NCBI GenBank assembly: GCA_937996705.1
Contig: CALKUQ010000069.1
Coordinates: 1-26,267, forward strand
Source of the DNA: an uncultured Chlamydiae bacterium
GTDB taxonomy: Bacteria; Chlamydiota; Chlamydiia; Chlamydiales; 2-12-FULL-49-11
DNA: 26,267 nt
Direction: 5' to 3'
The notes under the pieces are model-generated. The model ran no database searches and was not told the origin of the DNA. It saw only the letters and a program-made list of their open reading frames with translations. The position numbers and the translations under genes are program-made. Shown here one piece after another: positions 7,594 through 16,406 of the stretch. Every line of letters starts with the position of its first letter. The stretch's first letter is position 1.

Positions 7594-9183
7594 TTGTTTT
7601 GGCTTGCAACCGTTTGTTCCTTTGCATCAGATGCCATGTCTCATATGTCCCTAGAGGAAAAAGTGGGACAAATTTTGATGGTTCACTTCCATGGAGAGGT
7701 TGTTAATCAAGATGCAAAGAGTCTGATTCAGGAGACAAAAGTGGGGGCAATCATTTATTACAACTGGTCAAATGGTCTAACTTCTCCCTCTCAAGTAAAA
7801 ATTCTTAGCAAAGAACTTCAAAAACTTGCACAAGAGAATCGCGTCCCTATCCCCCTTTTAATCGCTACAGATCAAGAGGGCGGTGTGGTAACTCGCCTAG
7901 CCCATGTGACAAGTTTTCCAGGAAATCGGGCTTTAGGAGAGACTTCCGATACGAATCTGGCCATGCTATCTGCTCTTGCTATGGGAGAAGAATTATCTGC
8001 TGTAGGAATTAATATGAATCTTGCTCCTGTAGTAGATATAAATAGCAATCCCAAAAATCCTGTGATCGGAGTACGCTCTTTTGGAGAGAGCGCGGAAACA
8101 GTAATTGCCTTTGGGGAAAAAGCGCTAGAAGGGTTTAACAGAGCTGGGGTCGTAACTACGCTAAAACACTTTCCTGGGTATGGCGATGTAAGTGTCGACC
8201 CTCACGAAGAGTTACCTATTATTCACAAATCAAAAGCAGAATTAGAAAAAGTGGAGCTCCTTCCCTTTGCAACACTTGCCTCCTCTTCGGATGCAATCAT
8301 GACAGCCCATATTCTTGTCCCCGCTTTAGATTCAGAAAATTGCTCTACTCTTTCTGAAAAGAGCTTAAACTATCTTAGGAACGTTATTGGATTTCAAGGG
8401 GTAATTGTTGCAGACTCTCTGGTTATGGATGGAGTCTTAAAAACATGTAAATCTGTTGATGAAGCCTCAATTAGAGCTCTAAATGCAGGATGCGATCTCC
8501 TAATTTTAGGAGGGAAATTACTTGGAGGGGAACATAAAGGGTTTGAGCTAACTACAGAAGATATTCAAAGAGTTCATAGATCTATTGTCCAAGCAGTTAA
8601 AAATGGTCGTATCCCAGAAGCTAAATTAAATAGAGCTGTTGAAAGGATTCTCCTCTTAAAAGAGCGCCGTTTACACGCAAACACGAGTTCCTCTAATATT
8701 AATAGAAGCGAGCATCAAAAACTTGCTCAAAAAATTGCCTCTTTGTCGCTTAAGGTTAAAAAAAAACAGTCCGATACAAGTTTCCCTTTAGACAATCAGA
8801 AAATTCTCCTGATCGCCCCGGAAATTTTGCGAACAAATCTGGAGAAAACCTCCTTATTTAGGATCGGAAAATCGATCGATGCCTACTTTTTTAATACCCT
8901 TAGCCCGACAAACGACGAGATCGATCTAGCAAAAAAGCAAGCAACGTCTGCTGATGTAATTGTAATCTGTTCCTACAATGCGTGGAAAAATCGGTCAGCA
9001 ATAGGGCTAACTCAATCTCTATTGAACACCTCCAAACCTGTAATTATTTTAAGTGTAAGAGATCCGTTAGATTCCTCTCTGTTTCCAGATGCAGATCTAA
9101 TTTTCACCTCGTTTAGCCCGACTCTCCCCTCTCTAGAAGCAATTTGCGATCAATTAAAAAAATTTAAGAACCATTTACAGTAA
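7594..9183 (+). CDS. nagZ: GH3 beta-N-acetylhexosaminidase (NagZ type), exported
   Basis: A glycoside hydrolase family 3 enzyme expected to remove terminal beta-N-acetylglucosamine, for example from muropeptides. Visible motifs (numbering from TTG 7594) are ATDQEGG (91-97), KHFPGYGD (191-198), the D-x-H acid/base dyad of NagZ enzymes (D202, H204) and the nucleophile region VADSLVMDG (D274). A C-terminal alpha/beta domain occupies about 365-529, so it is longer than minimal cytoplasmic NagZ. The start is unclear. TTG 7594 would cut into the signal peptide, whereas the frame is open upstream through ATA 7573 and ATC 7579 with Lys codons, giving a complete signal peptide; AGGGG lies six bases before ATC 7579. 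ATG 7636 would give a cytoplasmic form. It follows the lipase gene at once. Confidence 0.93.
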   Translation: MFWLATVCSFASDAMSHMSLEEKVGQILMVHFHGEVVNQDAKSLIQETKVGAIIYYNWSNGLTSPSQVKILSKELQKLAQENRVPIPLLIATDQEGGVVTRLAHVTSFPGNRALGETSDTNLAMLSALAMGEELSAVGINMNLAPVVDINSNPKNPVIGVRSFGESAETVIAFGEKALEGFNRAGVVTTLKHFPGYGDVSVDPHEELPIIHKSKAELEKVELLPFATLASSSDAIMTAHILVPALDSENCSTLSEKSLNYLRNVIGFQGVIVADSLVMDGVLKTCKSVDEASIRALNAGCDLLILGGKLLGGEHKGFELTTEDIQRVHRSIVQAVKNGRIPEAKLNRAVERILLLKERRLHANTSSSNINRSEHQKLAQKIASLSLKVKKKQSDTSFPLDNQKILLIAPEILRTNLEKTSLFRIGKSIDAYFFNTLSPTNDEIDLAKKQATSADVIVICSYNAWKNRSAIGLTQSLLNTSKPVIILSVRDPLDSSLFPDADLIFTSFSPTLPSLEAICDQLKKFKNHLQ

Positions 9184-9231
9184 CATCTGTTTGAATTACA
9201 ATTTTATCCTAAAAAAAACAAAGGCACTTAT

Positions 9232-9792
9232 ATGATTAGCCCCCTTTCACTCGCTGCTTCTACTTTCCTATGCTCAGAAGATGTAGCAATTTTAGCTACT
9301 GTATTTGGTTCTCCTACCTCGACCACCCCTTCAGATTCTTTAAAATTTTGCGCTGGACCTTCGAGCTCAGCTCCACCCGTCCCTCCAGTATGGAGCCCTG
9401 AGCAAATCTCTAGATGTGAAACCACCTCAAACCTTCTGGTCTTATTTAATACCTATCTCGAAGTTTATGGCCCAGAAAAACGGGGGGAACTCAAAGAGTT
9501 TTTTGGTGCGACTATGAAAAAATATCAAGAAACAAAAGTAATCCCTTCAGGAAAGGATAAAGCCTTCCCTATTTTTTCCCATTTTCTTTTAAAAGCAGGA
9601 CCCACTATAAATCTATTACTTCCAAACCTACATTTGTACGACCCAAGGAATAACCTCAAATTTTTGAGCAGATTAAAGGTAATAGGTCATACCCCAGAAA
9701 TTCTTTACATTAGGGGCTTCTTTACCGATATTATTAGAATATTTGGCTTGGATTTTAGCTATTTCACGAATTCAGATCCCACTGAGGTTTGA
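9232..9792 (+). CDS. Hypothetical protein
   Basis: A 186-aa protein with AAAGG about seven bases before the ATG. Residues 33-56 are rich in Ser, Pro and Ala, forming a probable flexible segment after a weakly hydrophobic start. The rest (about 60-186) looks like a compact helical domain with hydrophobic helices near 65-76 and 115-130. There is no clear signal peptide cleavage site and no family I recognise. It lies 48 bases after the NagZ-type gene in the same direction and may be the last gene of that unit. Confidence 0.7.
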   Translation: MISPLSLAASTFLCSEDVAILATVFGSPTSTTPSDSLKFCAGPSSSAPPVPPVWSPEQISRCETTSNLLVLFNTYLEVYGPEKRGELKEFFGATMKKYQETKVIPSGKDKAFPIFSHFLLKAGPTINLLLPNLHLYDPRNNLKFLSRLKVIGHTPEILYIRGFFTDIIRIFGLDFSYFTNSDPTEV

Positions 9793-9864
9793 AAAATTTC
9801 ATTGGAAGCAATTTCCTACTATATGTTACAGCTAATTTATTGATACTGTATAAAGGGCAACTTC

Positions 9865-10683
9865 ATGAATACATGGATACAAAATTTTCTGATAGTGGCA
9901 TCTCTTCACTCAACCCTAAATTTAATGGGGGGAGAGCTCAACCCATCAGAAAATATTAACTCAAACCCTACAGGTTTCTACTTCGGTGGGTTTGGGGGTT
10001 GGGTCTACCCCTCTGATGTATCGGTAACACAAATGGGAACAGCCTTTTTTTCAGAATCGATCGGAGGACCTCTTAGTGTAACTGCGACGGGCACTGCCCC
10101 AGGAAAAACAAAAGGCTTTGGCGGATTACACATAGGTTATGAATGGATGAAAAAAATTGTCCCTGGATTTCGTTTAGCCCCAGCTATTGAAATTGAAGGG
10201 AGTTATTTTGCTAACACCCTAAAACATGCAGATGTGATTAATCCAACAGATCGAATTGATGCACACGAATTTTTAGACTCTTTTCCTGCACGGATAGGGG
10301 GCTTGTTAGCCAATGGAATTTTAGAGTTTAACAATGACTATATCTCCCCTTACTTCGGCTTTGGGGTGGGAGTAGGATTTGTCTCAATCCATAGTGCAAA
10401 CTCCTTACAAATCGATCCTCTAGAATTAGATATAAACCACTTTAATACAGATAGAAACGATTTTAATTCCCTATTTCTCACAGCAGCAAAAGCAGGTCTT
10501 CGATACCGCTTTTTCAAACATTTCCGCCTCAGTGGCGAGTACCGTCTTTATTATCTAACATCCTCCACCTATACTTTTGGAGCAACCAATTACATAACTC
10601 ACGTCTCAACAAGTCCTTGGACAGTTAAGTTAGGTGGGATGTTTTATAATGCATTCACATTAGGCCTCGATTTTATCTTTTAA
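9865..10683 (+). CDS. Outer-membrane beta-barrel protein
   Basis: A 272-aa protein with AAAGGG eight bases before the ATG and an N-terminal signal-peptide-like segment ending near residue 22. The mature part starts with GFYFGGFGGW and is dominated by alternating strands rich in Gly and aromatic residues, for example around 92-97, 178-188 and 208-214. It ends in a final strand closing on Phe (GLDFIF), the usual C-terminal signature of beta-barrel outer-membrane proteins recognised by BamA. The size suits an 8- to 10-stranded barrel of the OmpA/OmpW/OmpX type, but no specific family is evident. Probable role: surface protein or porin-like channel. It is convergent with the YqeY gene. Confidence 0.8.
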   Translation: MNTWIQNFLIVASLHSTLNLMGGELNPSENINSNPTGFYFGGFGGWVYPSDVSVTQMGTAFFSESIGGPLSVTATGTAPGKTKGFGGLHIGYEWMKKIVPGFRLAPAIEIEGSYFANTLKHADVINPTDRIDAHEFLDSFPARIGGLLANGILEFNNDYISPYFGFGVGVGFVSIHSANSLQIDPLELDINHFNTDRNDFNSLFLTAAKAGLRYRFFKHFRLSGEYRLYYLTSSTYTFGATNYITHVSTSPWTVKLGGMFYNAFTLGLDFIF

Positions 10684-10725
10684 AACCGGTTTTTACAACC
10701 TAAAAAGACGATAGTTAGATCTGTT

Positions 10726-11160
10726 TTAACCCAGGAGCAGTTCGCTAGCTAACTTACTAGTAAGCTTTCCGTCAACTGCGCTGTTAAGTTTCATAACTGC
10801 CTTCATCACAAGACCGAGGTCTTTTTTTGTCTTAGCCCCAGATTCTCTGATGGCCTCTATTACTAACGCTTTGGTCTCTTCTGCAGAGGGGGCTTTAGGC
10901 AAAAATTCTTGAACAATCTCAAGTTCCCGTTTTAATTTATCTGCAATATCCGATCTACTCACAGAAATGGCCTGAGTATAAGCCTCTTCAAGGCTGCCAA
11001 AATATGTTTTGAAAATTTTCAAAACCTCTAGATCGGGAAGCTCTCCCCTTGCATCAACGTTTAGTATTTTTGATTTTAACATTCTTAATGTCTCGAGCCT
11101 GATCTGATCCCGATTTTTCATTGCATCTTTTATACCCTGATTAATTTGCTCATATATCAT
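10726..11160 (-). CDS. yqeY: YqeY/GatB-domain protein
   Basis: A 144-aa protein with the layout of the YqeY family: a helical N-terminal half starting MIYEQINQGIKDAMKNRD, a central RLETLRMLKS motif, ExLPKAPSAEE near 91-98, and a C-terminal half resembling the GatB/GatE tail (KDLGLVMKAVM and VDGKL). Length matches the usual 145-150 aa. The family shares a domain with the amidotransferase subunit GatB that contacts tRNA, but its exact function is unproven. AGGA lies eight bases before the ATG. It is divergent from the pseudouridine synthase gene, with 66 bases between them. Confidence 0.92.
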   Translation of the reverse strand: MIYEQINQGIKDAMKNRDQIRLETLRMLKSKILNVDARGELPDLEVLKIFKTYFGSLEEAYTQAISVSRSDIADKLKRELEIVQEFLPKAPSAEETKALVIEAIRESGAKTKKDLGLVMKAVMKLNSAVDGKLTSKLASELLLG

Positions 11161-11226
11161 AGTCTGAATCCTTTTTTTTTCAGTATATAGGGCACAAGAA
11201 AATCAAAGCTATGATAAACTTTTTAC

Positions 11227-11922
11227 ATGGAATTAGAAAGAGTTTCTAAATTAATGGCCAAAAGGGGTCTATGCTCGAGAAGAGAGGCCGAACAATATAT
11301 GAGCGAAGGGAGAGTTCGGGTAGATGGTATTTTAATAACCGAGCAAGGGACAAAGGTTCGGGTCGATGCAAATATTGATTTTGACTCGAGTAATATTCAA
11401 AATATAACTGTTATTTTAAACAAACCTTTAGGGATCGTCTCTAATCTCCCTGAGAAAAATTATCGAGAGGCAAAAGAATTACTCATTCCCAAAAACCGAT
11501 ATGACAAAGGGGCCCCCATCGATCCAAACGCCCTCCATGTCGTTGGAAGATTAGACATTAACTCTAAGGGACTTTTGCTTTTTTCCTCTGATGGAAGAGT
11601 TGCAAAATCAATTATCGGACCCGATTCCGAAGTGGAAAAAGAGTATATTGTTCGCTTTAATTACCCTGTCCCCGATTCAGCGTTAGAAAAGCTTCGCTTT
11701 GGTCTTGAGCTTGACGGAAAACCCCTTAAACGGGCAAAAGTAGTCAAAACCGATGAAAGAACCTTGGCAATCACACTCACCGAAGGGAAAAATCGTCAAA
11801 TACGAAGGATGTGTGAGCTTGTAGGGCTTGAAATAACATCTCTAAAACGGGTACGTATCGGTGACATACAATTAGGATCGCTCCCTCTTGGCATGTGGAT
11901 GGTTTATAACCCTCCCAAATAG
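11227..11922 (+). CDS. RluF-type rRNA pseudouridine synthase (RsuA/RluB/RluE/RluF family)
   Basis: A 231-aa enzyme that isomerises a uridine in rRNA. An S4 RNA-binding domain covers about 1-48 (GLCSRREAEQ, RVRVDG). The catalytic domain follows, with LNKPLGIVS (64-72), VGRLD with the catalytic Asp at 110, SKGLLLFSSDG (113-123) and EKEY (137-140). The C-terminal EGKNRQIRRMCE and LKRVRIG motifs are closest to Escherichia coli RluF, which modifies helix 74 of 23S rRNA, but the target in this organism cannot be read from the sequence. A short insertion is present near 87-103 between the LNKP and GRLD motifs. No good ribosome-binding site is visible before the ATG. Its stop lies three bases from that of the convergent neighbour. 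Confidence 0.92.
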   Translation: MELERVSKLMAKRGLCSRREAEQYMSEGRVRVDGILITEQGTKVRVDANIDFDSSNIQNITVILNKPLGIVSNLPEKNYREAKELLIPKNRYDKGAPIDPNALHVVGRLDINSKGLLLFSSDGRVAKSIIGPDSEVEKEYIVRFNYPVPDSALEKLRFGLELDGKPLKRAKVVKTDERTLAITLTEGKNRQIRRMCELVGLEITSLKRVRIGDIQLGSLPLGMWMVYNPPK

Positions 11923-11924
11923 TT

Positions 11925-13796
11925 TCAACTCAATTTTAATAATTGGTAATGCCTTCCATCAAAATCAATATGACCATTACCCATTTCATCTACCCTGATT
12001 CCAGTTCCTCTAGTAATAGGAGCGCTTGTTTCTACTTCCCTACTTTCCCCAAGTGAGGGAAATTCAAATGGGGCATACAAAGACATTGAATAATCACTAA
12101 CCGTTCGGAGCTCCCTTGCATAAAAATGATACAAAACATTTTCTTTATCAAAGGTTGCCTCTAAAATATATTTTTTTGCATCAATGTACAATAAGCTCTT
12201 AAAATGGTCATGTCTCTCCCCTCTTACGGCACACCATTCTCCTTTCTTAGAATAAGAAGAGTCTCGAATCAAGGGGACCAAATCTAGAGGAAGCCTATGC
12301 CTTAGACTCATCTCACTCTCCGATAAACCCTCTCCCGTAGGTCTAGCTAGGCGATAAAAAGCGATACCCTCCTCTTGGGAAATCTGCCAAGCTTGTACTC
12401 TAGATGCTATTCGAATATCCTCAAAAACAACAGCTGCTTCAGGGCCTGCCCCCACTTCATGACTAGCCTCTTTCTCATATGTAACCTCAGAAGAATCCGC
12501 ACTTGCCCCAGCACCACTTCCCGCTCCGCATCCTGAGGAAGGTTTCCCCATAGTTGGGGAGTGCTCTGCTTTTTCTGTTTCCCGAAAATTTGCCTTTTTA
12601 AAAATTTCCTGGGGATTACAAAGGGTTAAAAACTCAGCTCTACTCGCACAAAAGGGGAATGTCGATCGAACTGGAAAGGAAAAAGGCTCTTTATTTTTCC
12701 TAAGTCTTTCATTAATACCATCTCCCATTTGGCAAGCAAGCTGATCTCTACCAACCTTTAATAGATCTACGTTAAGAGATTCTTGAAATCGAGGTTTTCG
12801 AAATTTTTGATCAAAAACCTCCCTCCACTTACTTTCAATTTTTATGAGCAACTCATAAGTATCTGCATTTAGTACTTGTGATTCGGTATCTAAAGTGGGT
12901 ATAAATTGGTCTAAAAAAGATCTCTCTAGTATCTCAGAATGAAAAGACTTTCCCTTGGCTGCACATTCCTGCCTGAGGGTAATTAATTTTGCAAGTGTTG
13001 GCACAAGAGATTTTTTTGTTAAAACGAAAACAGAATTTATCTCTTTCAAATATTTCATGATTTGGGGACAGGTGTCAGTCAAAGCAGAATTCTCTTTTTG
13101 ATGCCTCTTACTTCTATGTAAGTAGAAAAAAAACTCAGCGATGGCTTTAATTATAGGTCGGTCTGAACTTAAATACCGCTCTGCTACCTTTTCTGATTCA
13201 GGATATTCGATGAAAATCCTCCCTTTAGAAAATTTATATCCTTGGGTCAATTCCAAAAGAGCTTTATCAAAACTTTCAGGTTCTTCACAAACAGAGGTCT
13301 CTTTCAAAGTTTGTATAAACGACTTAAATAAATGACTCTCGTCGGAAGCAACCTCTACTCCTCCACCCTCTTCTTTTTTCCCATCTAGATCATAAATCGA
13401 ACAAACCCCATCACCAAATAAAGCTCTCGATCTCTCGATACTCGGTTCATGAAAAAAATAGTATCTTTCCTCTAAAAGCACCTTTAATAAACCGACACAA
13501 GCTGCCTCCATTTGTAATACGGATTTTAGTTCAGCGATTTCGATAATTAATGTAGAAACTATATTCCAATCATACCCTTGAAGTTCTGGAGCAATCAATA
13601 CCTTTTGTAACGTGCAATTCACAAAAAATACCCTTCGATACAAAGTAGGTGGTAATTCTTTAGCCTCTTTAAGCAAATTCAAGGCCCCTGAAAAAACTTC
13701 AAAAAGTTTTAAAGGGGTCTCTTTAGGGCTTAGACCCAAAAAATGTTGCAAAGAACTTGTAATTCGAGACCATCTAATAACTGATAGCGCCTCCAT
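11925..13796 (-). CDS. Large hypothetical protein with Gly/Ala/Ser-rich linker
   Basis: 623 aa from the ATG at 13796, which has AGGA four bases upstream; the same frame is open further up to TTG 13853, giving 642 aa but without a ribosome-binding site. The N-terminal ~400 residues look helical and soluble. A low-complexity segment of Ser, Gly and Ala (GCGAGSGAGASADSS) lies near 425-440. After it comes a beta-rich C-terminal part ending in GHIDFDGRHYQLLKLS. There is no signal peptide, membrane segment or known motif. It directly follows the 689-aa gene on the same strand, which has the same plan of helical region, low-complexity linker and C-terminal domain, so the two may work together. Function unknown; a secreted effector is conceivable but unsupported. 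Confidence 0.75.
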   Translation of the reverse strand: MEALSVIRWSRITSSLQHFLGLSPKETPLKLFEVFSGALNLLKEAKELPPTLYRRVFFVNCTLQKVLIAPELQGYDWNIVSTLIIEIAELKSVLQMEAACVGLLKVLLEERYYFFHEPSIERSRALFGDGVCSIYDLDGKKEEGGGVEVASDESHLFKSFIQTLKETSVCEEPESFDKALLELTQGYKFSKGRIFIEYPESEKVAERYLSSDRPIIKAIAEFFFYLHRSKRHQKENSALTDTCPQIMKYLKEINSVFVLTKKSLVPTLAKLITLRQECAAKGKSFHSEILERSFLDQFIPTLDTESQVLNADTYELLIKIESKWREVFDQKFRKPRFQESLNVDLLKVGRDQLACQMGDGINERLRKNKEPFSFPVRSTFPFCASRAEFLTLCNPQEIFKKANFRETEKAEHSPTMGKPSSGCGAGSGAGASADSSEVTYEKEASHEVGAGPEAAVVFEDIRIASRVQAWQISQEEGIAFYRLARPTGEGLSESEMSLRHRLPLDLVPLIRDSSYSKKGEWCAVRGERHDHFKSLLYIDAKKYILEATFDKENVLYHFYARELRTVSDYSMSLYAPFEFPSLGESREVETSAPITRGTGIRVDEMGNGHIDFDGRHYQLLKLS

Positions 13797-13869
13797 ATAA
13801 CATCCTAAATTTTTTAATTTGGCTGCGCTAAATTGAAAAAGAGCCGCAGCCAAAGACCATTTGATAAGA

Positions 13870-15939
13870 TCAATTAAATAAACCAGATTTAAAGGCTATA
13901 AATTTAGTCATAAATCCTTCAAAAACAGGAGTTAATTCCTGTACTGGATGATATTTACTAAAATAGTCCTCTATTAAAATACGGATCGCCCCTAATTGCC
14001 CTTGATTCTCTTCAAAAACGAGCTCCTTTCCGGTTTCCTTTTTATCGAAAATCATAATTTGCGCTGTAACTGTTTCGAAAAACAATTTTATATTTTGATT
14101 ACATGCAATCCCAGGCTGAGATGTACTCGGAATCGCACAGGAAGCTACATAATAAGCATTAATTTTTTTCATACACTCAAGCGCTTGATTAAAATCCTTA
14201 GCATCCAAAGCCTCTAATGCTTTTTTAAACCAAAAAAAATGATTAATCTGAATCCCATCAAATATTAGTTTCGCTTTCGCAGCAGATTCTGCTTCTGCTT
14301 CTAGTTCTGCTTTTGTTTTAGCTTTTGCTGGCGCTCCTGCTGCTACTGCTAATACTGGGGCTCCTGCTGCTACTGGCGCTCCTGCTAATACTGGCGCTCC
14401 TGCTAATACTGGCGCTCCTGCTAATACTGGGGCTCCTGCTAATACTGGGGCTCCTGCTAATACTGGGGCTCCTGCTAATACTGGCGCTCTAGCCTGTATC
14501 ACTACTGCCTCTCTATGTGGCACTTCTAATGGCGCTACGACTCTTGCTGGCACTCCTGCTCCTACTGGCACTCCTGCTCCTACTGGCGCTCCAGCCCGTA
14601 TCACTGCTGCCTCTCTATGTGGCACCCCTGCTCGACTAAATGCCCCAGCAGCAATAACTAATCGCAATCCGATTCCTCCTACTGGCGCAATGGGCCTAAC
14701 TGGCACAAGCGGCACTCCTCTCTCTACCCCTAGTTGAGAGCCTCTCCCTGCCTCTTCTGCAACTTTTGCTTTTTTAAAAACAGGATCTATAGGCATTTGT
14801 GAGATTGAATAAAAACTTGAATAATAGGCAAATCTTTCAAAGATATTATTTGTTATTACTGGAGCTCGAAATTGATCAAAATTGGCAACCGGGAAATTTC
14901 GTCTTAAGTTCTTAAGATAATATTTTTTCAAATGCTCATAAAAATTATATTCCATCATTGTTAATAATGCCTCCTTCTCAATTTCAGAATGAGCATTAGT
15001 CGATCGGACAAAATCGATTAGAAATTTTTTAAGATCTGTAAATTGTTCTTCTGTAATTTTATCTTCTAAAATATCCTGAAGAGTCTCTTCAACAAACTCT
15101 TCAATATAAACGCCTCCTTTAAATTCTGTCTGTTCCTCTAATAATGTAAGCAAACGATCAATATTAGTAGGGCAATCAGATTCAATAGACTCATACATGG
15201 ATTCGATCTGTCCAATACAAAAATGGAGCATTTCAATACGTCTTTTTTTATAAGGATCATGAGGAATTTCCCTTGCAGACTGACCAATCCAATCTTGAGA
15301 GATTATACTATCCAATTCATTTTCATATACTTTTACAACAGCATCAGGAAGCCCTGTTAAATTATTATCACCATCCATTCTACTTTGTAAATTCATAATT
15401 CTGTTAAATACCTGGACATGCAATGGCCCCTCTGACCTAACCAGAGTCTCAGGTTTTAACTCAATAGTTCTCTGCGTATTTTCGAGTCCATCATCCGAAC
15501 TGTTCAATTCATCTTCTAAAAAAGCACCATCACCAAGCGCCTCTAGAGCCTTAAGATCCTCAGCTGAAAAAGGTTGAGAGTAACCAGAAGCACCACCTGT
15601 TGCCTTAGGGAGAGAAGGAGGAACCGCGCCCTCTTGAAAAGTTCCATATGCGCTAGAAAGTCTTGCCAGATCGATATCCGGAAGAGCTGTAACTCTTCCG
15701 ACCAAAGGCTCACGCCTTTCCCAATCTTCTGGAGCGTCATCTCCAATCATAGAGTACAAATTAAGTAATATTTCTTTTGCCTTTTGGAAATTTTTTTCCG
15801 TAAGATTGGCAATTAGCAAAAGCCCTCTTAACTCATGTATTTTTGGAGCGTGAGGCAAAGGACAATTGCTCTCTCCTAAGTCTTGTAAATATTGCTCAAT
15901 TTCTAAAAGGACATTTCGTTCGGTTACAGCTGAAGTCAT
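13870..15939 (-). CDS. Large hypothetical protein with APVLAG tandem repeats
   Basis: A 689-aa protein with a strong AAAAAGGTG site eight bases before the ATG. Residues 1-400 look helical and acidic, with no signal peptide. About 405-545 is a low-complexity linker rich in Ala, Pro, Val and Gly, including a six-residue APVLAG repeat encoded by seven 18-bp units and a longer duplicated VPHREA segment. An acidic/basic Ala-rich patch (about 546-570, KAELEAEAESAAKAK) leads into a helical C-terminal domain with several cysteines. No family is recognised. The gene sits 73 bases after the DoxX gene and immediately before the 623-aa gene, all on one strand. Confidence 0.77.
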   Translation of the reverse strand: MTSAVTERNVLLEIEQYLQDLGESNCPLPHAPKIHELRGLLLIANLTEKNFQKAKEILLNLYSMIGDDAPEDWERREPLVGRVTALPDIDLARLSSAYGTFQEGAVPPSLPKATGGASGYSQPFSAEDLKALEALGDGAFLEDELNSSDDGLENTQRTIELKPETLVRSEGPLHVQVFNRIMNLQSRMDGDNNLTGLPDAVVKVYENELDSIISQDWIGQSAREIPHDPYKKRRIEMLHFCIGQIESMYESIESDCPTNIDRLLTLLEEQTEFKGGVYIEEFVEETLQDILEDKITEEQFTDLKKFLIDFVRSTNAHSEIEKEALLTMMEYNFYEHLKKYYLKNLRRNFPVANFDQFRAPVITNNIFERFAYYSSFYSISQMPIDPVFKKAKVAEEAGRGSQLGVERGVPLVPVRPIAPVGGIGLRLVIAAGAFSRAGVPHREAAVIRAGAPVGAGVPVGAGVPARVVAPLEVPHREAVVIQARAPVLAGAPVLAGAPVLAGAPVLAGAPVLAGAPVLAGAPVAAGAPVLAVAAGAPAKAKTKAELEAEAESAAKAKLIFDGIQINHFFWFKKALEALDAKDFNQALECMKKINAYYVASCAIPSTSQPGIACNQNIKLFFETVTAQIMIFDKKETGKELVFEENQGQLGAIRILIEDYFSKYHPVQELTPVFEGFMTKFIAFKSGLFN
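14354..14479 (-). repeat. 18-bp tandem repeat, seven copies, in-frame
   Basis: Seven head-to-tail units of 18 bases (plus-strand form ACTGG[C/G]GCTCCTGCTAAT) run without interruption, the first carrying GCT in place of AAT. Each encodes one APVLAG or APVAAG unit of the 689-aa protein, so copy-number change keeps the frame. Degenerate half units flank both ends. Confidence 0.95.
14482..14625 (-). repeat. 102-bp-spaced direct repeat in the same gene
   Basis: About 42 bases at 14482-14523 recur at 14584-14625 with few differences; both include TATCACT and CTCTCTATGTGGCAC. The spacing of 102 bases is a whole number of codons, and the two copies encode the VPHREA(A/V)VI segments. It abuts the 18-bp array. 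Confidence 0.85.
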
Positions 15940-16012
15940 ATATTATTCACCTTTTTAATTATAAAAAACTCAATAATATAGAATGACTTCATTCCCCTCA
16001 ACTAAAAAGGCT

Positions 16013-16393
16013 TTAATCTTTGAGACTAAGAGGCCCCGAACCCGAGTAAGCAACCATAAGAGCAGCCCCCATCAAGGCTATGTTTTTCCAGAAGCAAAAA
16101 CCATCCATCATTCCGGCAAATGAAGTTTGAGCGTTCCAAAATGTATGTATGCAAATAGTTACTGGAAGAAGAAACACAACAAGCAACCACGCTCCTATTT
16201 TTGCCTTATACCCGAGTAAGATGCTGAGGCCGCCGAGAAAAGCGAGAATTCCCCAAATCGGAACCAAAATTTCTGGCGCTGGAACCCCTTTCTCTGCAGC
16301 ATGCCCAATAATTCTAGGGCAAAAATGCTCTATCGGTTTAACGATAAAAATCAAAGCAAACAAAACCCTTCCTAATAAAAAAATATATTTCAT
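16013..16393 (-). CDS. DoxX-family membrane protein
   Basis: A 126-aa protein with four hydrophobic segments at about 3-20, 44-62, 66-84 and 103-118. It carries the typical DoxX layout: an N-terminal GRVLFALIFIVKPIEHF helix, a helix with GxLxFLGGLSILLGYKAKIGAW, a conserved HTFW in the third loop and a final KNIALMGAALMV helix. GGGAG lies six bases before the ATG. The family is broad and often linked to respiratory or redox functions, but the biochemical role here is unknown. It begins 14 bases after the stop of the propeller gene, so the two are probably one transcript. Confidence 0.85.
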   Translation of the reverse strand: MKYIFLLGRVLFALIFIVKPIEHFCPRIIGHAAEKGVPAPEILVPIWGILAFLGGLSILLGYKAKIGAWLLVVFLLPVTICIHTFWNAQTSFAGMMDGFCFWKNIALMGAALMVAYSGSGPLSLKD

Positions 16394-16406
16394 CTTCCGC
16401 TCCCTT

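Noticed and set aside
9826..9854. TTACAG-17-TATAAA before the 9865 gene
   Set aside because: The boxes look good, but transcription would begin at about 9861, leaving the AAAGGG ribosome-binding site outside the message.
10682..10693. AAAACCGGTTTT palindrome after the outer-membrane protein gene
   Set aside because: It has no loop and no T run after it, so it cannot act as a hairpin terminator; a chance palindrome is likely.
13797..13853. TTG start at 13853 for the large unknown protein
   Set aside because: No ribosome-binding site precedes it, whereas ATG 13796 has AGGA; the extension is possible but less supported.
14354..14479. Short tandem repeats considered as a CRISPR array
   Set aside because: The units are contiguous without spacers and code for an in-frame peptide repeat.
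15955..15970. TATAAT-like box upstream of the 689-aa gene
   Set aside because: Transcription from it would start inside the AAAAAGGTG site, and no -35 box is present.
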